A stretch of DNA of 64,000 bases. Origin: Motiliproteus sp965230185. Its GTDB lineage: Bacteria > Pseudomonadota > Gammaproteobacteria > Pseudomonadales > Balneatricaceae. Location of the stretch: assembly GCA_965230185.1 (NCBI GenBank), contig OZ245995.1, forward strand, positions 2,914,001 to 2,978,000, written 5' to 3'. The position numbers were made by a program, and so were the translations under genes. Below the pieces are notes generated by a model. That model saw only the letters and a program-made list of their open reading frames with translations. It ran no database searches and was not told the origin of the DNA. This document shows positions 37,101 through 44,965 of the stretch, piece by piece. The number at the start of each line of letters is the position of its first letter. Position 1 is the stretch's first letter.

Positions 37101-37264
37101 CTGAGGTCGAGGCAGGCAGCGAGGAGACAGTAGTCTCCGGCGAATCAACAGCCGGGGAGCCGGTATCCGCATCAGAGGAAACAACCGACAGCACAGAAGC
37201 GGCAAACGCTGAGGCAGCCGCAACGGAGAGCAGCGAGGCACCGGAGGTCAACACCCGCCAGTAA
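34133..37264 (+). CDS. rne: ribonuclease E
   Basis: Essential endoribonuclease for mRNA decay and rRNA/tRNA maturation and scaffold of the RNA degradosome. The catalytic half (residues 1-510) matches E. coli position by position. S1 RNA-binding domain at 35-120, catalytic Asp303 in SIDINSARATRGG, second Asp in the VIDFIDM motif near 346, and zinc-link cysteines 404 and 407 in CPRCNGQG. The C-terminal half (about 515-1043) is disordered: arginine-rich blocks at about 590-720 including four GER repeats, then long Ala/Glu/Thr-rich spacers broken by basic patches such as PRRRKSRAAND. The arginine blocks are presumably the RNA-binding and helicase-binding segments. A clear terminator follows. Confidence 0.97.
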   Translation: MKRMLINATQPEELRVALVDGQRLYDLDIESGAREQKKANIYLGKITRVEPSLEAAFVDFGAERHGFLPLKEISREYFRKSGSDTRGRVSIKDVISEGQEMIVQVDKEERGNKGAALTTFVSLAGRYLVLMPNNPRAGGISRRIEGDERAQLREALNQINIPDQMGAIVRTAGIGRTAEEMQWDLDYLLQLWNSIREAASQKKSPFLIYQESNVIIRAIRDYLRQDIGEVLIDNTEVQQEALSFIQHVMPGYENKVKLYDEETPLFNRFQIETQIETAFQREVRLPSGGSIVIDPTEALVSIDINSARATRGGDIEETALQTNLEAADEVARQLRLRDIGGLIVIDFIDMTPVRNQREVENRMRDALKVDRARVQLGRISRFGLMEMSRQRLRPSLGETSGIVCPRCNGQGTIRDVGSLALSIMRLLQEEAAKERTAQIRAIVPINVASYLLNEKRTNISEIESRHSVEVIVVPNPNMETPQYEVIRLRDDNSEIVSSDASYQLAPEPHGDLEELAPQALTPRPEAAVKGVTPAKPAPTLEQEEPKRKKSLLSAIASLFTSSEPETTEPEQKEEASKPAAEARTRNADRGRGRNRKRRSDGDRRRKRSDDSSESSRDENRSESARGGDRRAAKEGGQERGERGERGERGERRSRRRSSDDSGRQRGEGRGQRRDGRSAQKESPAKESAEKETRETVSAEATEAAAATSEATATETTADKPSRRDRGSKRRRERSGRRSGERRSREEALKKIEDQETAQPAESDAQATAAEETAQQTAVESATPARRDQRKPQRAANEDKSPGTAETAAETAAVTATETPVAAAEAKASAPAETATPVESSETAGQSSAADDAATTSQQAAPAAPAAPEEIAEPAVPTDKSSAEQQPETPRETAEPRRRKSRAANDPREKRRRQREEQARLKAEAATAQAQPETADSAATTATDTGQQADQAKAQSGQSSDAEEKPAAEAATPAAEAVDTPEPTTTSATAAEVEAGSEETVVSGESTAGEPVSASEETTDSTEAANAEAAATESSEAPEVNTRQ
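36044..36085 (+). repeat. 9-base tandem repeat in rne (Glu-Arg-Gly units)
   Basis: Degenerate tandem units of the type GGCGAAAGG encode four consecutive Glu-Arg-Gly triplets plus a final Glu-Arg (residues 638-651) inside the arginine-rich region of RNase E. Being a multiple of three, copy number could vary without frameshift. Confidence 0.7.
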
Positions 37265-37286
37265 CCTCGGACAGCCATCCGACACC

Positions 37287-37316
37287 AAAAAGGGCGGTTT
37301 CAACCGCCCTTTTTTT
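37287..37316 (+). terminator. intrinsic terminator after rne
   Basis: AAAAAGGGCGGT, a four-base loop, then ACCGCCCTTTTTTT: strong GC stem with a T run, starting 22 bases after the rne stop. Confidence 0.92.
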
Positions 37317-37419
37317 GGCTCTGATCCCGCAAAAATGGATAAAGAATGGAATCAGGCCGGAGCTGATGACAGTTCCGACTGGCTTCGTTAGGATAATCCA
37401 TGCCCACAAAGGAGATGCC

Positions 37420-38115
37420 GTGAATCATCTGATAGCCATCGTCGAGGACGACCCGGACCAGCGTCGCAACTACGAAGATGCGTTGACCAGACGCCACTAC
37501 CAGGTGACCTCCTACCCCTCCCGACAACAGGCGCTGGCTGGAATAACCGAGCAGATGCCGGACCTGGCCGTTCTCGACATAATGCTGGGCGACGAAATGG
37601 ACGGTGGCTTTCAGCTGTGCAGCGAGCTGTTGCAGCTGAACCCCGATCTTCCAATTATCTTTCTCAGCAGCCGCAGCGACGAAATTGACCAGGTTTTCGG
37701 CCTCAGACTCGGCGCCTGGGATTATCAGACCAAACCGGTATCCCTGACCATCCTCGGCGAACGTGTCGCGGCACTGCTGAAAGTAGCCGGACAGCGCTCC
37801 CGTAGCGAACCATCCCCCCACCGCCACGGCGAACTTGAACTGGACTCGGAACGGGTTCTGGTGCACTGGAAGCAACAACGGATTTCCCTCACCGTCACCG
37901 AGTGCGCACTGATGGAAGTGATTGTCGGTAAACATGGCGGTGTTGCCAGCTATGACGAACTGGCCCGGGCAACCCGTCAGACCCTGGTGACTAACAACAC
38001 CCTCAACACCCATATTCGTCATATCAGACGCAAGTTTCAGCGCAGCGATCCCGAATTCGACCGCCTGGAGAACGTCTACAGCGCCGGATACCGCTGGAAG
38101 GATGAGCACGGCTGA
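37420..38115 (+). CDS. PdsR-like OmpR-family response regulator
   Basis: DNA-binding response regulator. The start is GTG 37420 (NHLIAIVEDDPDQRRN follows) with AGGAG six bases upstream; longer in-frame reading enters the rne terminator. Receiver domain residues 1-120 with acidic pair VEDD, phospho-acceptor Asp in LAVLDIMLGDEMDGGFQ, and K in YQTKPVS; OmpR-type winged helix at about 140-230 (LNTHIRHIRRKFQ). The sequence and its kinase partner match the proteobacterial dedicated sortase system regulator (PdsR, TIGR03787-type). Its stop and the kinase start overlap as TGATG. No sortase or LPXTG protein is present in the window. Confidence 0.85.
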   Translation: MNHLIAIVEDDPDQRRNYEDALTRRHYQVTSYPSRQQALAGITEQMPDLAVLDIMLGDEMDGGFQLCSELLQLNPDLPIIFLSSRSDEIDQVFGLRLGAWDYQTKPVSLTILGERVAALLKVAGQRSRSEPSPHRHGELELDSERVLVHWKQQRISLTVTECALMEVIVGKHGGVASYDELARATRQTLVTNNTLNTHIRHIRRKFQRSDPEFDRLENVYSAGYRWKDEHG

Positions 38116-40211
38116 TGCGGTTCGGCCTGCGCACCCAGCTGCTGTTGCTCAGCTGCAGCCTGCTGATCATTCCCTGGCTCGGCTATCGCTACATCCTGGA
38201 TATCCGCAGCTTCCTGCTGAATGGACAGGAGGAGGCCCAGCTGCTGATCACTCAGGCCATTGCCACATCCATTCAGGAGCGGCCCGAGCTGCTGTCAGAG
38301 CTGGCGAGAAGCTCCGGACAAGACCGCCCGGCCGACCCCGATTCCGGTATTATCTACGCATGGCCGACCGATCAGCACCTGCTGGCTGACGGGTATGCCG
38401 AGGAGTGGCAACAGCACCCACCACCCTATCGCTACAGCCCCTCCGGAAAGCCCGACAACCTGGATCCGCTGTCGATGCAAATGAAACTGCTGCAGCGGGA
38501 AGATCAGCTCTACCTGCTGTTCGACGTCAGCGACCGCTATCCGGTTTATCGACACCCCGGACACTACAGTCTGGACACCTCCGATCAGCTGCGACTGACC
38601 ATCGGCCAGGATCATTTTGTCATCAGTGTCGAAGCACCGGGCAACATTAAGGCACTGGCAAGCACTGAGGACTGGCGCCATCAGCTACCACCCGGAGATC
38701 CCCGCTCGGAGCTGGCGGCCAGGATAACGGGGGGCTGGCAGGAGATGCCCGGAGGCTATCGTACTGAACTGCAACTGCCGCTGTCGCTGCTGACACCTCC
38801 CTATCACTTCAGCGCCACTGTCGTTGATATCGATGACGGTGACAGTCGGCGTATTCTGGCACAGGTGAGCAGCGGATCAGCCGATAAGGTCCGCATCATC
38901 AGCCACCCCCCGGAACTGCAACGTCTGGTGCGCGGATTGCGAAAAGGCGGTCGCCACATTCTGGTGCTGGACAGCGACGGTCGGACAAGAGCCGTTTCCA
39001 GCCTTTCTGATGCAGGCCCCAGACTACCGGAAAGATTCCGGCCAGCCGCCCGGCGGTCACTGGAGGGTCTGCCGGCGATTCAGCGTTACCACGAAGACAA
39101 CGAAGAGTTTATTGCCACCGCCCAGCCTGTCCTGAATGCGGAAGGCAGCCCCGTCGGAGCCGTTCTCGTTGAAGTAACAACCGGCGACATCCTTAACCAG
39201 CAGCGACTCACACTGATCAGATCCGCTGGCGCCACCACACTGGCATTTGTGCTGATCATCGTCGGACTGCTGTTTTTTGCCTACCGGCTGACTCGCCGCA
39301 TCCGCCGACTGCAGACCGAAACCCGGTCCTGCATTGACGACCAGGGACGCCTGCTGGCCAGCGAATTGCACAGCGGGCGGGAGAGTCACGACGAACTGAG
39401 CAGCCTGGCAGCCGACATGTCCGGCCTGATCGGCCGGCTTCATCACTACACCCGATTTCTTGAGCGAATGCCACGCACTTTACGCCACGAACTCAGCAAT
39501 CCGCTCAACACCATCAGCACGTCAGTGGAAATCCTTAGAGAGGAGTCATCCCCCGATCAGCAGAAGTATCTGGCCAGTGCCGATCGCGGAGTGAAGCGCC
39601 TGACACTGATTATCGAGAGCATCACCGAAGCTGCCAGCCTGGAAGAGGCATTACGCAGTGAAATGCTGACCCCGGTCAGCCTCAGCCAGCTACTGGAACA
39701 GTACGCAGACCAGTTGCAGCGCAGCAATCTGCCTCAGACAGTAGAACTGAAGTTGCCGGCAGAGGAAGCCCGGATCGCCGGCAACGACCTGCGCATTGAG
39801 CAACTGCTGGATAAGCTTATCGACAACGCCGTCGACTTCACCCCGAACGACCGTCGAATATCGCTGATTCTGACGAAAGCAGACGATGACTGGCTGCTTC
39901 AGGTCTGCAACCAGGGACCGGCTATTCCGGAGCAGCTACAGGACAATCTGTTCGAATCGCTGGTATCACTGCGCTCAGGAGCATACAAAGAGGGGCAGTC
40001 CACTGACAGCGCTGGATCGAAACAACCGCACCTGGGCATCGGGCTCTTTGTCGCCAGGACTATCGCAGAGCACCACCGGGGTCGGATTCAGGCCCGCAAC
40101 ACGACAGACGGGGTCTGTTTCGAACTTCGGGTTCCGGCACTCAGATCGGCTGCAGATAACCCAGAGTCGGAAAATGTCGTTGCGGGCGACACCCTTAACC
40201 AGCCTCAGTAG
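38115..40211 (+). CDS. PdsS-like sensor histidine kinase
   Basis: Membrane sensor kinase, partner of the preceding regulator. Helix 1 (residues 8-25, LLLLSCSLLIIPWLGYRY), a periplasmic region of about 350 residues that looks beta-rich (it begins FLLNGQEEAQLL and includes a DOMON/CBM9-like stretch with DQLYLLFDVSD). Helix 2 is near residues 370-395, then HAMP-like linker. Dimerisation H-box RHELSNPLNTIS (phospho-His near residue 456) and an ATPase domain with LIDNAVDFTP, a shortened CNQGPAIPE and GIGLFVARTI. The WLGY...GQE N-terminus recalls PdsS of marine proteobacterial sortase systems (TIGR03785-type). Family call is by memory of that signature. The 3' end overlaps murB by seven bases tail-to-tail. 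Confidence 0.82.
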   Translation: MRFGLRTQLLLLSCSLLIIPWLGYRYILDIRSFLLNGQEEAQLLITQAIATSIQERPELLSELARSSGQDRPADPDSGIIYAWPTDQHLLADGYAEEWQQHPPPYRYSPSGKPDNLDPLSMQMKLLQREDQLYLLFDVSDRYPVYRHPGHYSLDTSDQLRLTIGQDHFVISVEAPGNIKALASTEDWRHQLPPGDPRSELAARITGGWQEMPGGYRTELQLPLSLLTPPYHFSATVVDIDDGDSRRILAQVSSGSADKVRIISHPPELQRLVRGLRKGGRHILVLDSDGRTRAVSSLSDAGPRLPERFRPAARRSLEGLPAIQRYHEDNEEFIATAQPVLNAEGSPVGAVLVEVTTGDILNQQRLTLIRSAGATTLAFVLIIVGLLFFAYRLTRRIRRLQTETRSCIDDQGRLLASELHSGRESHDELSSLAADMSGLIGRLHHYTRFLERMPRTLRHELSNPLNTISTSVEILREESSPDQQKYLASADRGVKRLTLIIESITEAASLEEALRSEMLTPVSLSQLLEQYADQLQRSNLPQTVELKLPAEEARIAGNDLRIEQLLDKLIDNAVDFTPNDRRISLILTKADDDWLLQVCNQGPAIPEQLQDNLFESLVSLRSGAYKEGQSTDSAGSKQPHLGIGLFVARTIAEHHRGRIQARNTTDGVCFELRVPALRSAADNPESENVVAGDTLNQPQ

Positions 40212-41206
40212 CAGCGGGGCTCAATCTCCAGCTCTACGCCGAAGCGCTGCAGAATATCGGCCCGAATGTCGCTGGCCAGCGAGAGTATCTCTTTTCCCGA
40301 AGCCGCACCATGATTCACCAGAACCAGTGCCTGACGGTCATGGACCCCGGCATCGCCCCGTCGATATCCCTTCCAGCCTGCCCGGTCAATCATCCAACCG
40401 GCCGCCAGCTTGACCCTGTGGTGTTCCGGGTAGGCGACAATATCGGGGTACTGCTCTTTCAGCGCCGCAAAACGCTCGGTCGTAATCACCGGGTTTTTGA
40501 AAAAGCTGCCGGCATTGGGCAGTCGATCCGGGTCCGGAAGTTTAGATGAGCGCACACGAACCACCGCATCAAAAAGGTCCTGAGGCTTCGGATCCGCACA
40601 ATCGTCAAGCTCATCACCCAGGGCACCATACGTCAGCTTCAGGGCAGGTATACGGGAGAGATCAAAACTGACCCGGGTGATAACGTAGCGATCCATCGCC
40701 GTACCCTTGAAGATGCTGTCACGATAACCAAACTCGCACTCATCCAGGCAAAAAGTCCGCAGTTCCAGGGTTTCCCTGTCCAGCGCCTGAAGGGAATGGA
40801 AAAACGCGTTGATCTCCACTCCGTAAGCACCAATATTCTGTACCGGTGCTGCTCCCACCGTTCCGGGGATCAACGCCAGGTTTTCAAGGCCGTGCCAGCC
40901 CTGCCGCAGACAATGGCTGACAAACTGATGCCAGTTCTCTCCGGCCCCGGCACTGACCCTGACTCGCTTATTAGCGAGGGGCTGCGTTTCGATGCCCCGG
41001 AGCAGCAGCTGAATGCAGAGCCCCGGAAAGTCTTCGGTCAGCACCAGATTACTGCCGCCTCCCAGCAGCAGTACCGGCAACGTCCGTTGACGGGCAAATA
41101 CCAGGGCCTGGCGGAGCTCATCGATATCGGAAACGGCCAGGAAGTAACGCGCCCGAGCCTCCAGAGCCAGGCTGTTCAGAGATTTCAGAGACTGGTTTTC
41201 AAGCAC
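40205..41206 (-). CDS. murB: UDP-N-acetylenolpyruvoylglucosamine reductase MurB
   Basis: FAD-dependent reductase that makes UDP-MurNAc, the second step of peptidoglycan precursor synthesis. FAD-binding motifs are visible: LLLGGGSNLVL near residue 45 and IPGTVGAAPVQNIGAYG near residue 115, then GYRDSIFKG with the catalytic serine and PNAGSFFKNP. Length 333 is that of the E. coli-like type I enzyme. It ends the leftward run kdsB-PTP-murB; only three bases separate it from the phosphatase gene. Confidence 0.97.
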   Translation of the reverse strand: MLENQSLKSLNSLALEARARYFLAVSDIDELRQALVFARQRTLPVLLLGGGSNLVLTEDFPGLCIQLLLRGIETQPLANKRVRVSAGAGENWHQFVSHCLRQGWHGLENLALIPGTVGAAPVQNIGAYGVEINAFFHSLQALDRETLELRTFCLDECEFGYRDSIFKGTAMDRYVITRVSFDLSRIPALKLTYGALGDELDDCADPKPQDLFDAVVRVRSSKLPDPDRLPNAGSFFKNPVITTERFAALKEQYPDIVAYPEHHRVKLAAGWMIDRAGWKGYRRGDAGVHDRQALVLVNHGAASGKEILSLASDIRADILQRFGVELEIEPRCY

Positions 41207-41209
41207 CGT

Positions 41210-41707
41210 TCAGCCTCGCATACGCCGCTTTATTTCCCGGATCAGACCATCCGCCGCGTCTTCCACCAGCTCCAGCACCTCTTCAAAGCCCCGGCTCCCG
41301 CCATAATAGGGATCCGGCACTTCGCGACATCTGTTATCGGCAAAATCCATAAAAAGTCTCAGCTCAGCATGACCGTCACCGGGATCAATGTCCCGCAGAT
41401 TCCTGTAGTTACTCTCATCCATCGCCAGGATGAAATCAAAACGACGAAAGTCTTCGGCAGTCGCCTGACGGGCACGCAGTGCGCTGAGATCATAACCCCG
41501 CCTGGCCGCTGCCGCAGCGGATCGCTGGTCTGGCGGGTTACCGATATGATAGGCAGCCGTTCCGGCCGAGTCTGTACAGATATCTCCAGCCAGCCCCAGC
41601 TCCCGGACCTTATGTTCAAAAACGCCATGGGCGGTTGGCGAGCGGCAGATATTGCCGAGACAGACAAAAAGAACGGAGTAACGGCAGCGGGTCTGCTCAG
41701 GGCTCAT
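41210..41707 (-). CDS. low-molecular-weight protein-tyrosine phosphatase
   Basis: Cys-based phosphatase with the P-loop FVCLGNICRSPTAHG (Cys near residue 16) and the general-acid Asp in DPYYGG near residue 135. The position between kdsB and murB is conserved in Pseudomonas, as I recall. Substrate unknown; relatives regulate capsule kinases but no such genes lie here, so a housekeeping or arginine-phosphate-like role is possible. Length 165 is typical. Confidence 0.93.
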   Translation of the reverse strand: MSPEQTRCRYSVLFVCLGNICRSPTAHGVFEHKVRELGLAGDICTDSAGTAAYHIGNPPDQRSAAAAARRGYDLSALRARQATAEDFRRFDFILAMDESNYRNLRDIDPGDGHAELRLFMDFADNRCREVPDPYYGGSRGFEEVLELVEDAADGLIREIKRRMRG

Positions 41708-41773
41708 AATGGCATCACCATCGGTTTCGGTCAGATTCGGTTGTTACTGAGTGGCGAACAGACCGCGCCCGGG

Positions 41774-41793
41774 CCCGCGGCAACAGCCGCGGG
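41774..41793. other. GC stem-loop between kdsB and phosphatase gene
   Basis: Perfect 8-base-pair stem CCCGCGGC / GCCGCGGG closed by a four-base loop, lying in the 129-base gap within an otherwise tightly packed leftward operon. There is no T run on either side. It may be an attenuator or an mRNA-stabilising element. Confidence 0.5.
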
Positions 41794-41836
41794 ACCACCT
41801 GTCTATCAATCCACCACATCGCAGAAAGAGTTTTCG

Positions 41837-42601
41837 TCAGCCAGCCATCAGCGCCCGTACACGCTGCAGATCCTGCTCGGTATCGACACCGGCCTGAGGC
41901 TTCTCGTCAGCTTCGGCAACATGAATCAGGGCACCATTCCACATCGCCCGTAACTGTTCCAGACACTCGGTCTGCTCCAGCTGGCAGGGAGGCCAGCGGA
42001 CAAAATCCTTCAGCAGTTTCACCCGATAAGCGTAAATACCGATATGACGCTGAAAACCGATCTCCGCTGGTAGCTGCTCGGGACGCTCATCATCGGAAAA
42101 AAGATCTCTGGGCCAGGGAATCGGGGCCCGACTGAAGAACAGCGCCCTGCCCCGATCATCAGCCACCACTTTAACCACATTCGGATTCAGCAGGCTTTCG
42201 GTGTCCGTTATCCGCTCCGACAGCGTAGCGATACTGGCCAGTGGCTCAGAGGCGAGATTGTGGGCAACCTGGTTGATGATCCGTGGCGGGATCATCGGTT
42301 CATCGCCCTGTACATTGACGACAATATCATCAGCATACAGTCCCAGCCGGGTGACCACCTCCTGCAGACGGTCGGTACCGGACGGGTGATCTTCAGCAGT
42401 CATACAGACTTCGGCGCCAAAATCACGGGCCACGGACTCGATGCGTTTATCGTCGGTGGCAATAACCACCCGTTCGGCCTCACTTTCCAGCGCTCGTTCC
42501 CAGACATGGCGGATCATCGGCTTGCCGGCGATATCCAGCAACGGTTTTCCGGGCAGACGACTGGAGGCGTAACGGGCGGGAATGATTACCGAGAACGGCA
42601 T
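41837..42601 (-). CDS. kdsB: CMP-KDO synthetase KdsB
   Basis: 3-deoxy-manno-octulosonate cytidylyltransferase, activating KDO for transfer to lipid A. Signature IIPARYASSRLPGKPL at the N-terminus (CTP binding), VNVQGDEPMI near residue 95 (metal-binding Asp) and GIYAYRV near residue 190. Length 254 is normal. One base separates it from the upstream ycaR stop; cotranscribed with lpxK, consistent with joint supply of lipid A and its KDO. Confidence 0.97.
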   Translation of the reverse strand: MPFSVIIPARYASSRLPGKPLLDIAGKPMIRHVWERALESEAERVVIATDDKRIESVARDFGAEVCMTAEDHPSGTDRLQEVVTRLGLYADDIVVNVQGDEPMIPPRIINQVAHNLASEPLASIATLSERITDTESLLNPNVVKVVADDRGRALFFSRAPIPWPRDLFSDDERPEQLPAEIGFQRHIGIYAYRVKLLKDFVRWPPCQLEQTECLEQLRAMWNGALIHVAEADEKPQAGVDTEQDLQRVRALMAG

Positions 42602-42602
42602 G

Positions 42603-42788
42603 TTACTTTTTCTCCCGCTCTTCAGCGGTCAGTTTGCGCGCCTCATTTTCCAGCATTACCGGAATGCCATCGCGGACCGGATAAGCCAGACCACTGACAC
42701 GACAGAACAATTCGTCGGTTTCCCGATTCCACTCCACGGGCGCTTTAGAAACGGGACAGACCAGAATATCCAAGAGTTTTTTATCCAT
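42603..42788 (-). CDS. ycaR: YcaR-like Trm112-family protein
   Basis: Sixty-one-residue Trm112/YcaR zinc-ribbon-like protein. It shows LLDILVCPVSKAPVEW and GLAYPVRDGIPVMLENEAR, near invariant in the family; only some of the cysteines of the eukaryotic zinc site remain. Role in bacteria unknown, yet almost always placed between lpxK and kdsB as here. Twenty-seven bases separate it from lpxK. Confidence 0.94.
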   Translation of the reverse strand: MDKKLLDILVCPVSKAPVEWNRETDELFCRVSGLAYPVRDGIPVMLENEARKLTAEEREKK

Positions 42789-42815
42789 TGAAAGAACCTG
42801 ATTGTAGACGTTAAT

Positions 42816-43799
42816 TCACTGTGTTTTGTTATCCGCACAGACGCTTATTTCGGCCAGCAGATTCTGTGCGAAGGTTTCCGGCAGTACCGCCCTTACCGGC
42901 AGATAATACCTGTTGTCGGCGCCGAATGCCCGACACTTCACCGCATCTTTCTCGGTCATCACTACCGCCAGGCCGTTGTCGAACTCGAGATCTTCGGCCC
43001 GGTACCTGTAATGGTCAGCATAAGAATGACAGACCGGATCAAACCCCAGTTCCCGCAGCGATTCAAAAAACCGTTCAGGGTTGCCGATTCCGGCGACGGC
43101 ATTGACCTTGCTGGTCGCCGGCGCGCCTTCTCCGCCATCAAGTCTCTTTATCGGCTCCGGCTCAAGCTGCATGCGAGCAGCCCCCGACCGCTGCCAGTTG
43201 CCGCCGTTGACAATGCAGAAATCGACCTGCCCCAACCGCTCTTCCGGCTCGCGTAACGGCCCCACCGGCAGGCAATGACCATTACCCAGCCCCCGATCAC
43301 CATCGATGACGCAGATCTCTATATCCCGCTGCAGAGCATAGTGCTGCAGACCGTCATCGCTGATAATGATATCCACATCGGTGGTTTCCAGCAGGTGCTG
43401 ACTGGCACGGACCCGATCAGGATCGACCACCAGCGGACAACCACAACGCTGATGGATCATCAGTGGTTCATCTCCACAATGCGTGGCACTGGTCAGGGTG
43501 GTAACCGCCAGCGGGTATGCCGGTGCCCGTCCGCCATAGCCACGACTGACGACACCCGGCCGATAGCCGGCCTGCTGCAGCATTTCTACCAGACTGATCA
43601 CCAGCGGGGTTTTGCCGACACCGCCGACACTGATATTTCCCACGACCAGCACCGGAACCGGCGCCCTCCAGGACTCTCGAGTACCCTGCTGAAATGCCCT
43701 GCGTCGACGCGCGGCCAGCGTTCTGAACAGCATTTCCAGCGGCCACAGCAGAATCAACCAGGGAATGCAGCCATACCAGAGCTGCTGGCGTAATTTCAT
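42816..43799 (-). CDS. lpxK: tetraacyldisaccharide 4'-kinase LpxK
   Basis: Membrane-anchored kinase that phosphorylates the 4' position of the lipid A precursor. N-terminal hydrophobic helix (residues 8-28), then the P-loop NISVGGVGKTP near residue 58. It also has SRGYGGR near residue 85, the DDGLQHYALQRD motif (catalytic Asp/His) and MTEKDAVK near the C-terminus. Length 327 fits. Between exbD (seven bases upstream) and ycaR, the conserved lipid A operon. Confidence 0.97.
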   Translation of the reverse strand: MKLRQQLWYGCIPWLILLWPLEMLFRTLAARRRRAFQQGTRESWRAPVPVLVVGNISVGGVGKTPLVISLVEMLQQAGYRPGVVSRGYGGRAPAYPLAVTTLTSATHCGDEPLMIHQRCGCPLVVDPDRVRASQHLLETTDVDIIISDDGLQHYALQRDIEICVIDGDRGLGNGHCLPVGPLREPEERLGQVDFCIVNGGNWQRSGAARMQLEPEPIKRLDGGEGAPATSKVNAVAGIGNPERFFESLRELGFDPVCHSYADHYRYRAEDLEFDNGLAVVMTEKDAVKCRAFGADNRYYLPVRAVLPETFAQNLLAEISVCADNKTQ

Positions 43800-43806
43800 C
43801 GGGCTG

Positions 43807-44226
43807 TTACTGCTCTTCGGTACTGCGTGTTGAGATGCTCAGCTGAATAAATCCGAGCTGACCGGCAGCATCCATGGCGGTAACAACGTTCTGATGAGGC
43901 GACTGAGCGTCAGCGGTGATTATCAGTGGCATGTCGGTTTTATTTCGGGCCTCACGGGATATCGCCTTTTTCAGCGTTTCCAGCTGGCCGTTAACCAGCG
44001 GTTTACCGTTCACCGAGTACTCACCGGCAGCGGTAATAGTGATATCGATCTGCCGGGGCGTCTCCTGGACGGCGCCGGTGCTGGCCTTCGGCAGATCAAT
44101 TCGAAGATGGGTCTCTTTAGTAAAGGTGGTGGACACCATAAAAAAGATCAGCAACAGAAACACCACGTCGATCAACGGCGTAAGGTTAACACTGACCTCT
44201 TCACTGCTCTGGCGCTTAAATTTCAC
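43807..44226 (-). CDS. exbD: ExbD/TolR-family transport protein
   Basis: Small inner-membrane protein with one N-terminal helix (residues 15-37, LTPLIDVVFLLLIFFMVSTTF). That helix includes the conserved membrane Asp of the ExbD/TolR proton path. A periplasmic domain (residues 40-139) follows. Pairs with ExbB upstream to energise an outer-membrane-linked process. No TonB or TolA gene is adjacent, so the partner is uncertain. The gene sits directly before lpxK. Confidence 0.92.
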   Translation of the reverse strand: MKFKRQSSEEVSVNLTPLIDVVFLLLIFFMVSTTFTKETHLRIDLPKASTGAVQETPRQIDITITAAGEYSVNGKPLVNGQLETLKKAISREARNKTDMPLIITADAQSPHQNVVTAMDAAGQLGFIQLSISTRSTEEQ

Positions 44227-44259
44227 GATGAACTCCGGAGGAACCGGTCAGCCAGCAGA

Positions 44260-44880
44260 CTATTCAAAGTCGACCTCACGATCACCGTGGACCACTTCCA
44301 CCAGCTTGATCGCTTCCTGTTCCATTTCGACCACCAGATAGTCGACACGGCGGAGGAAATAACGGTGCATGATCAGCGCAGGTATAGCGACGCTCAGCCC
44401 GGCTGCCGTAGTAATCAGTGCTTCTGAAATCCCGCCGGCCAGCACATTGGCGTTGCCGGTCCCCTGGATCATGATTTCGGTGAATACCTTAATCATACCG
44501 ACCACCGTCCCAAGCAGCCCCAGCAGCGGCGTAACGACAGCGATAGTACCAAGCGGATTCAGGAAACGCTCCATATCGTGAATCACTTTACTGGCGGTTT
44601 CCTGGATGCTCTCTTTCATGATCTCCCGGCCAAACTTGGAGTTATTAAGACCGGTGACGATAATCTTACCCAGAGCCGAAGCCAGCTGAATGCGGCCCAG
44701 CTTTTCGCTTGTCAGGGTCCCCTTCTGCACTTCGGCCCAGACCTCGCCAACCAGATGCTTCGGAGCAACACGATTCTGGCGCAGCGTCCAGAAGCGCTCG
44801 ATGGAGATAGCCAGCGCCATTACAGAGCAGAACAGTATCGGCAGCATCAGCCAGCCGCCGGACTTGACCAGTTCGAACAC
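44260..44880 (-). CDS. exbB: ExbB/TolQ-family proton channel protein
   Basis: MotA/TolQ/ExbB proton-channel protein with three transmembrane segments: residues 10-28 (WLMLPILFCSVMALAISIE), about 105-130 (IAVVTPLLGLLGTVVGMIKVF) and about 150-175. The central segment with TPLLGLLGTVVGM and the conserved Thr of helix 3 match the family. It forms the pentamer around the ExbD dimer using proton motive force. First gene of the exbB-exbD-lpxK-ycaR-kdsB run; comEC lies 85 bases upstream. Confidence 0.93.
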   Translation of the reverse strand: MFELVKSGGWLMLPILFCSVMALAISIERFWTLRQNRVAPKHLVGEVWAEVQKGTLTSEKLGRIQLASALGKIIVTGLNNSKFGREIMKESIQETASKVIHDMERFLNPLGTIAVVTPLLGLLGTVVGMIKVFTEIMIQGTGNANVLAGGISEALITTAAGLSVAIPALIMHRYFLRRVDYLVVEMEQEAIKLVEVVHGDREVDFE

Positions 44881-44965
44881 CTTTTACTCCTTTCCAGTTT
44901 GCCGGCGCTAATGTAACACACCTGAAGCGCATCTCTGAACCGCAGGACTGCTTTTTACTCTGCAA

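Noticed and set aside
35635..37241. Long reverse-strand open frames (226, 234 and 340 codons) opposite the rne C-terminal half
   Set aside because: They are mirror frames of a repetitive GC-rich region encoding Ala/Arg/Glu; composition is Ser/Arg/Leu/Pro-rich noise with no recognisable domain.
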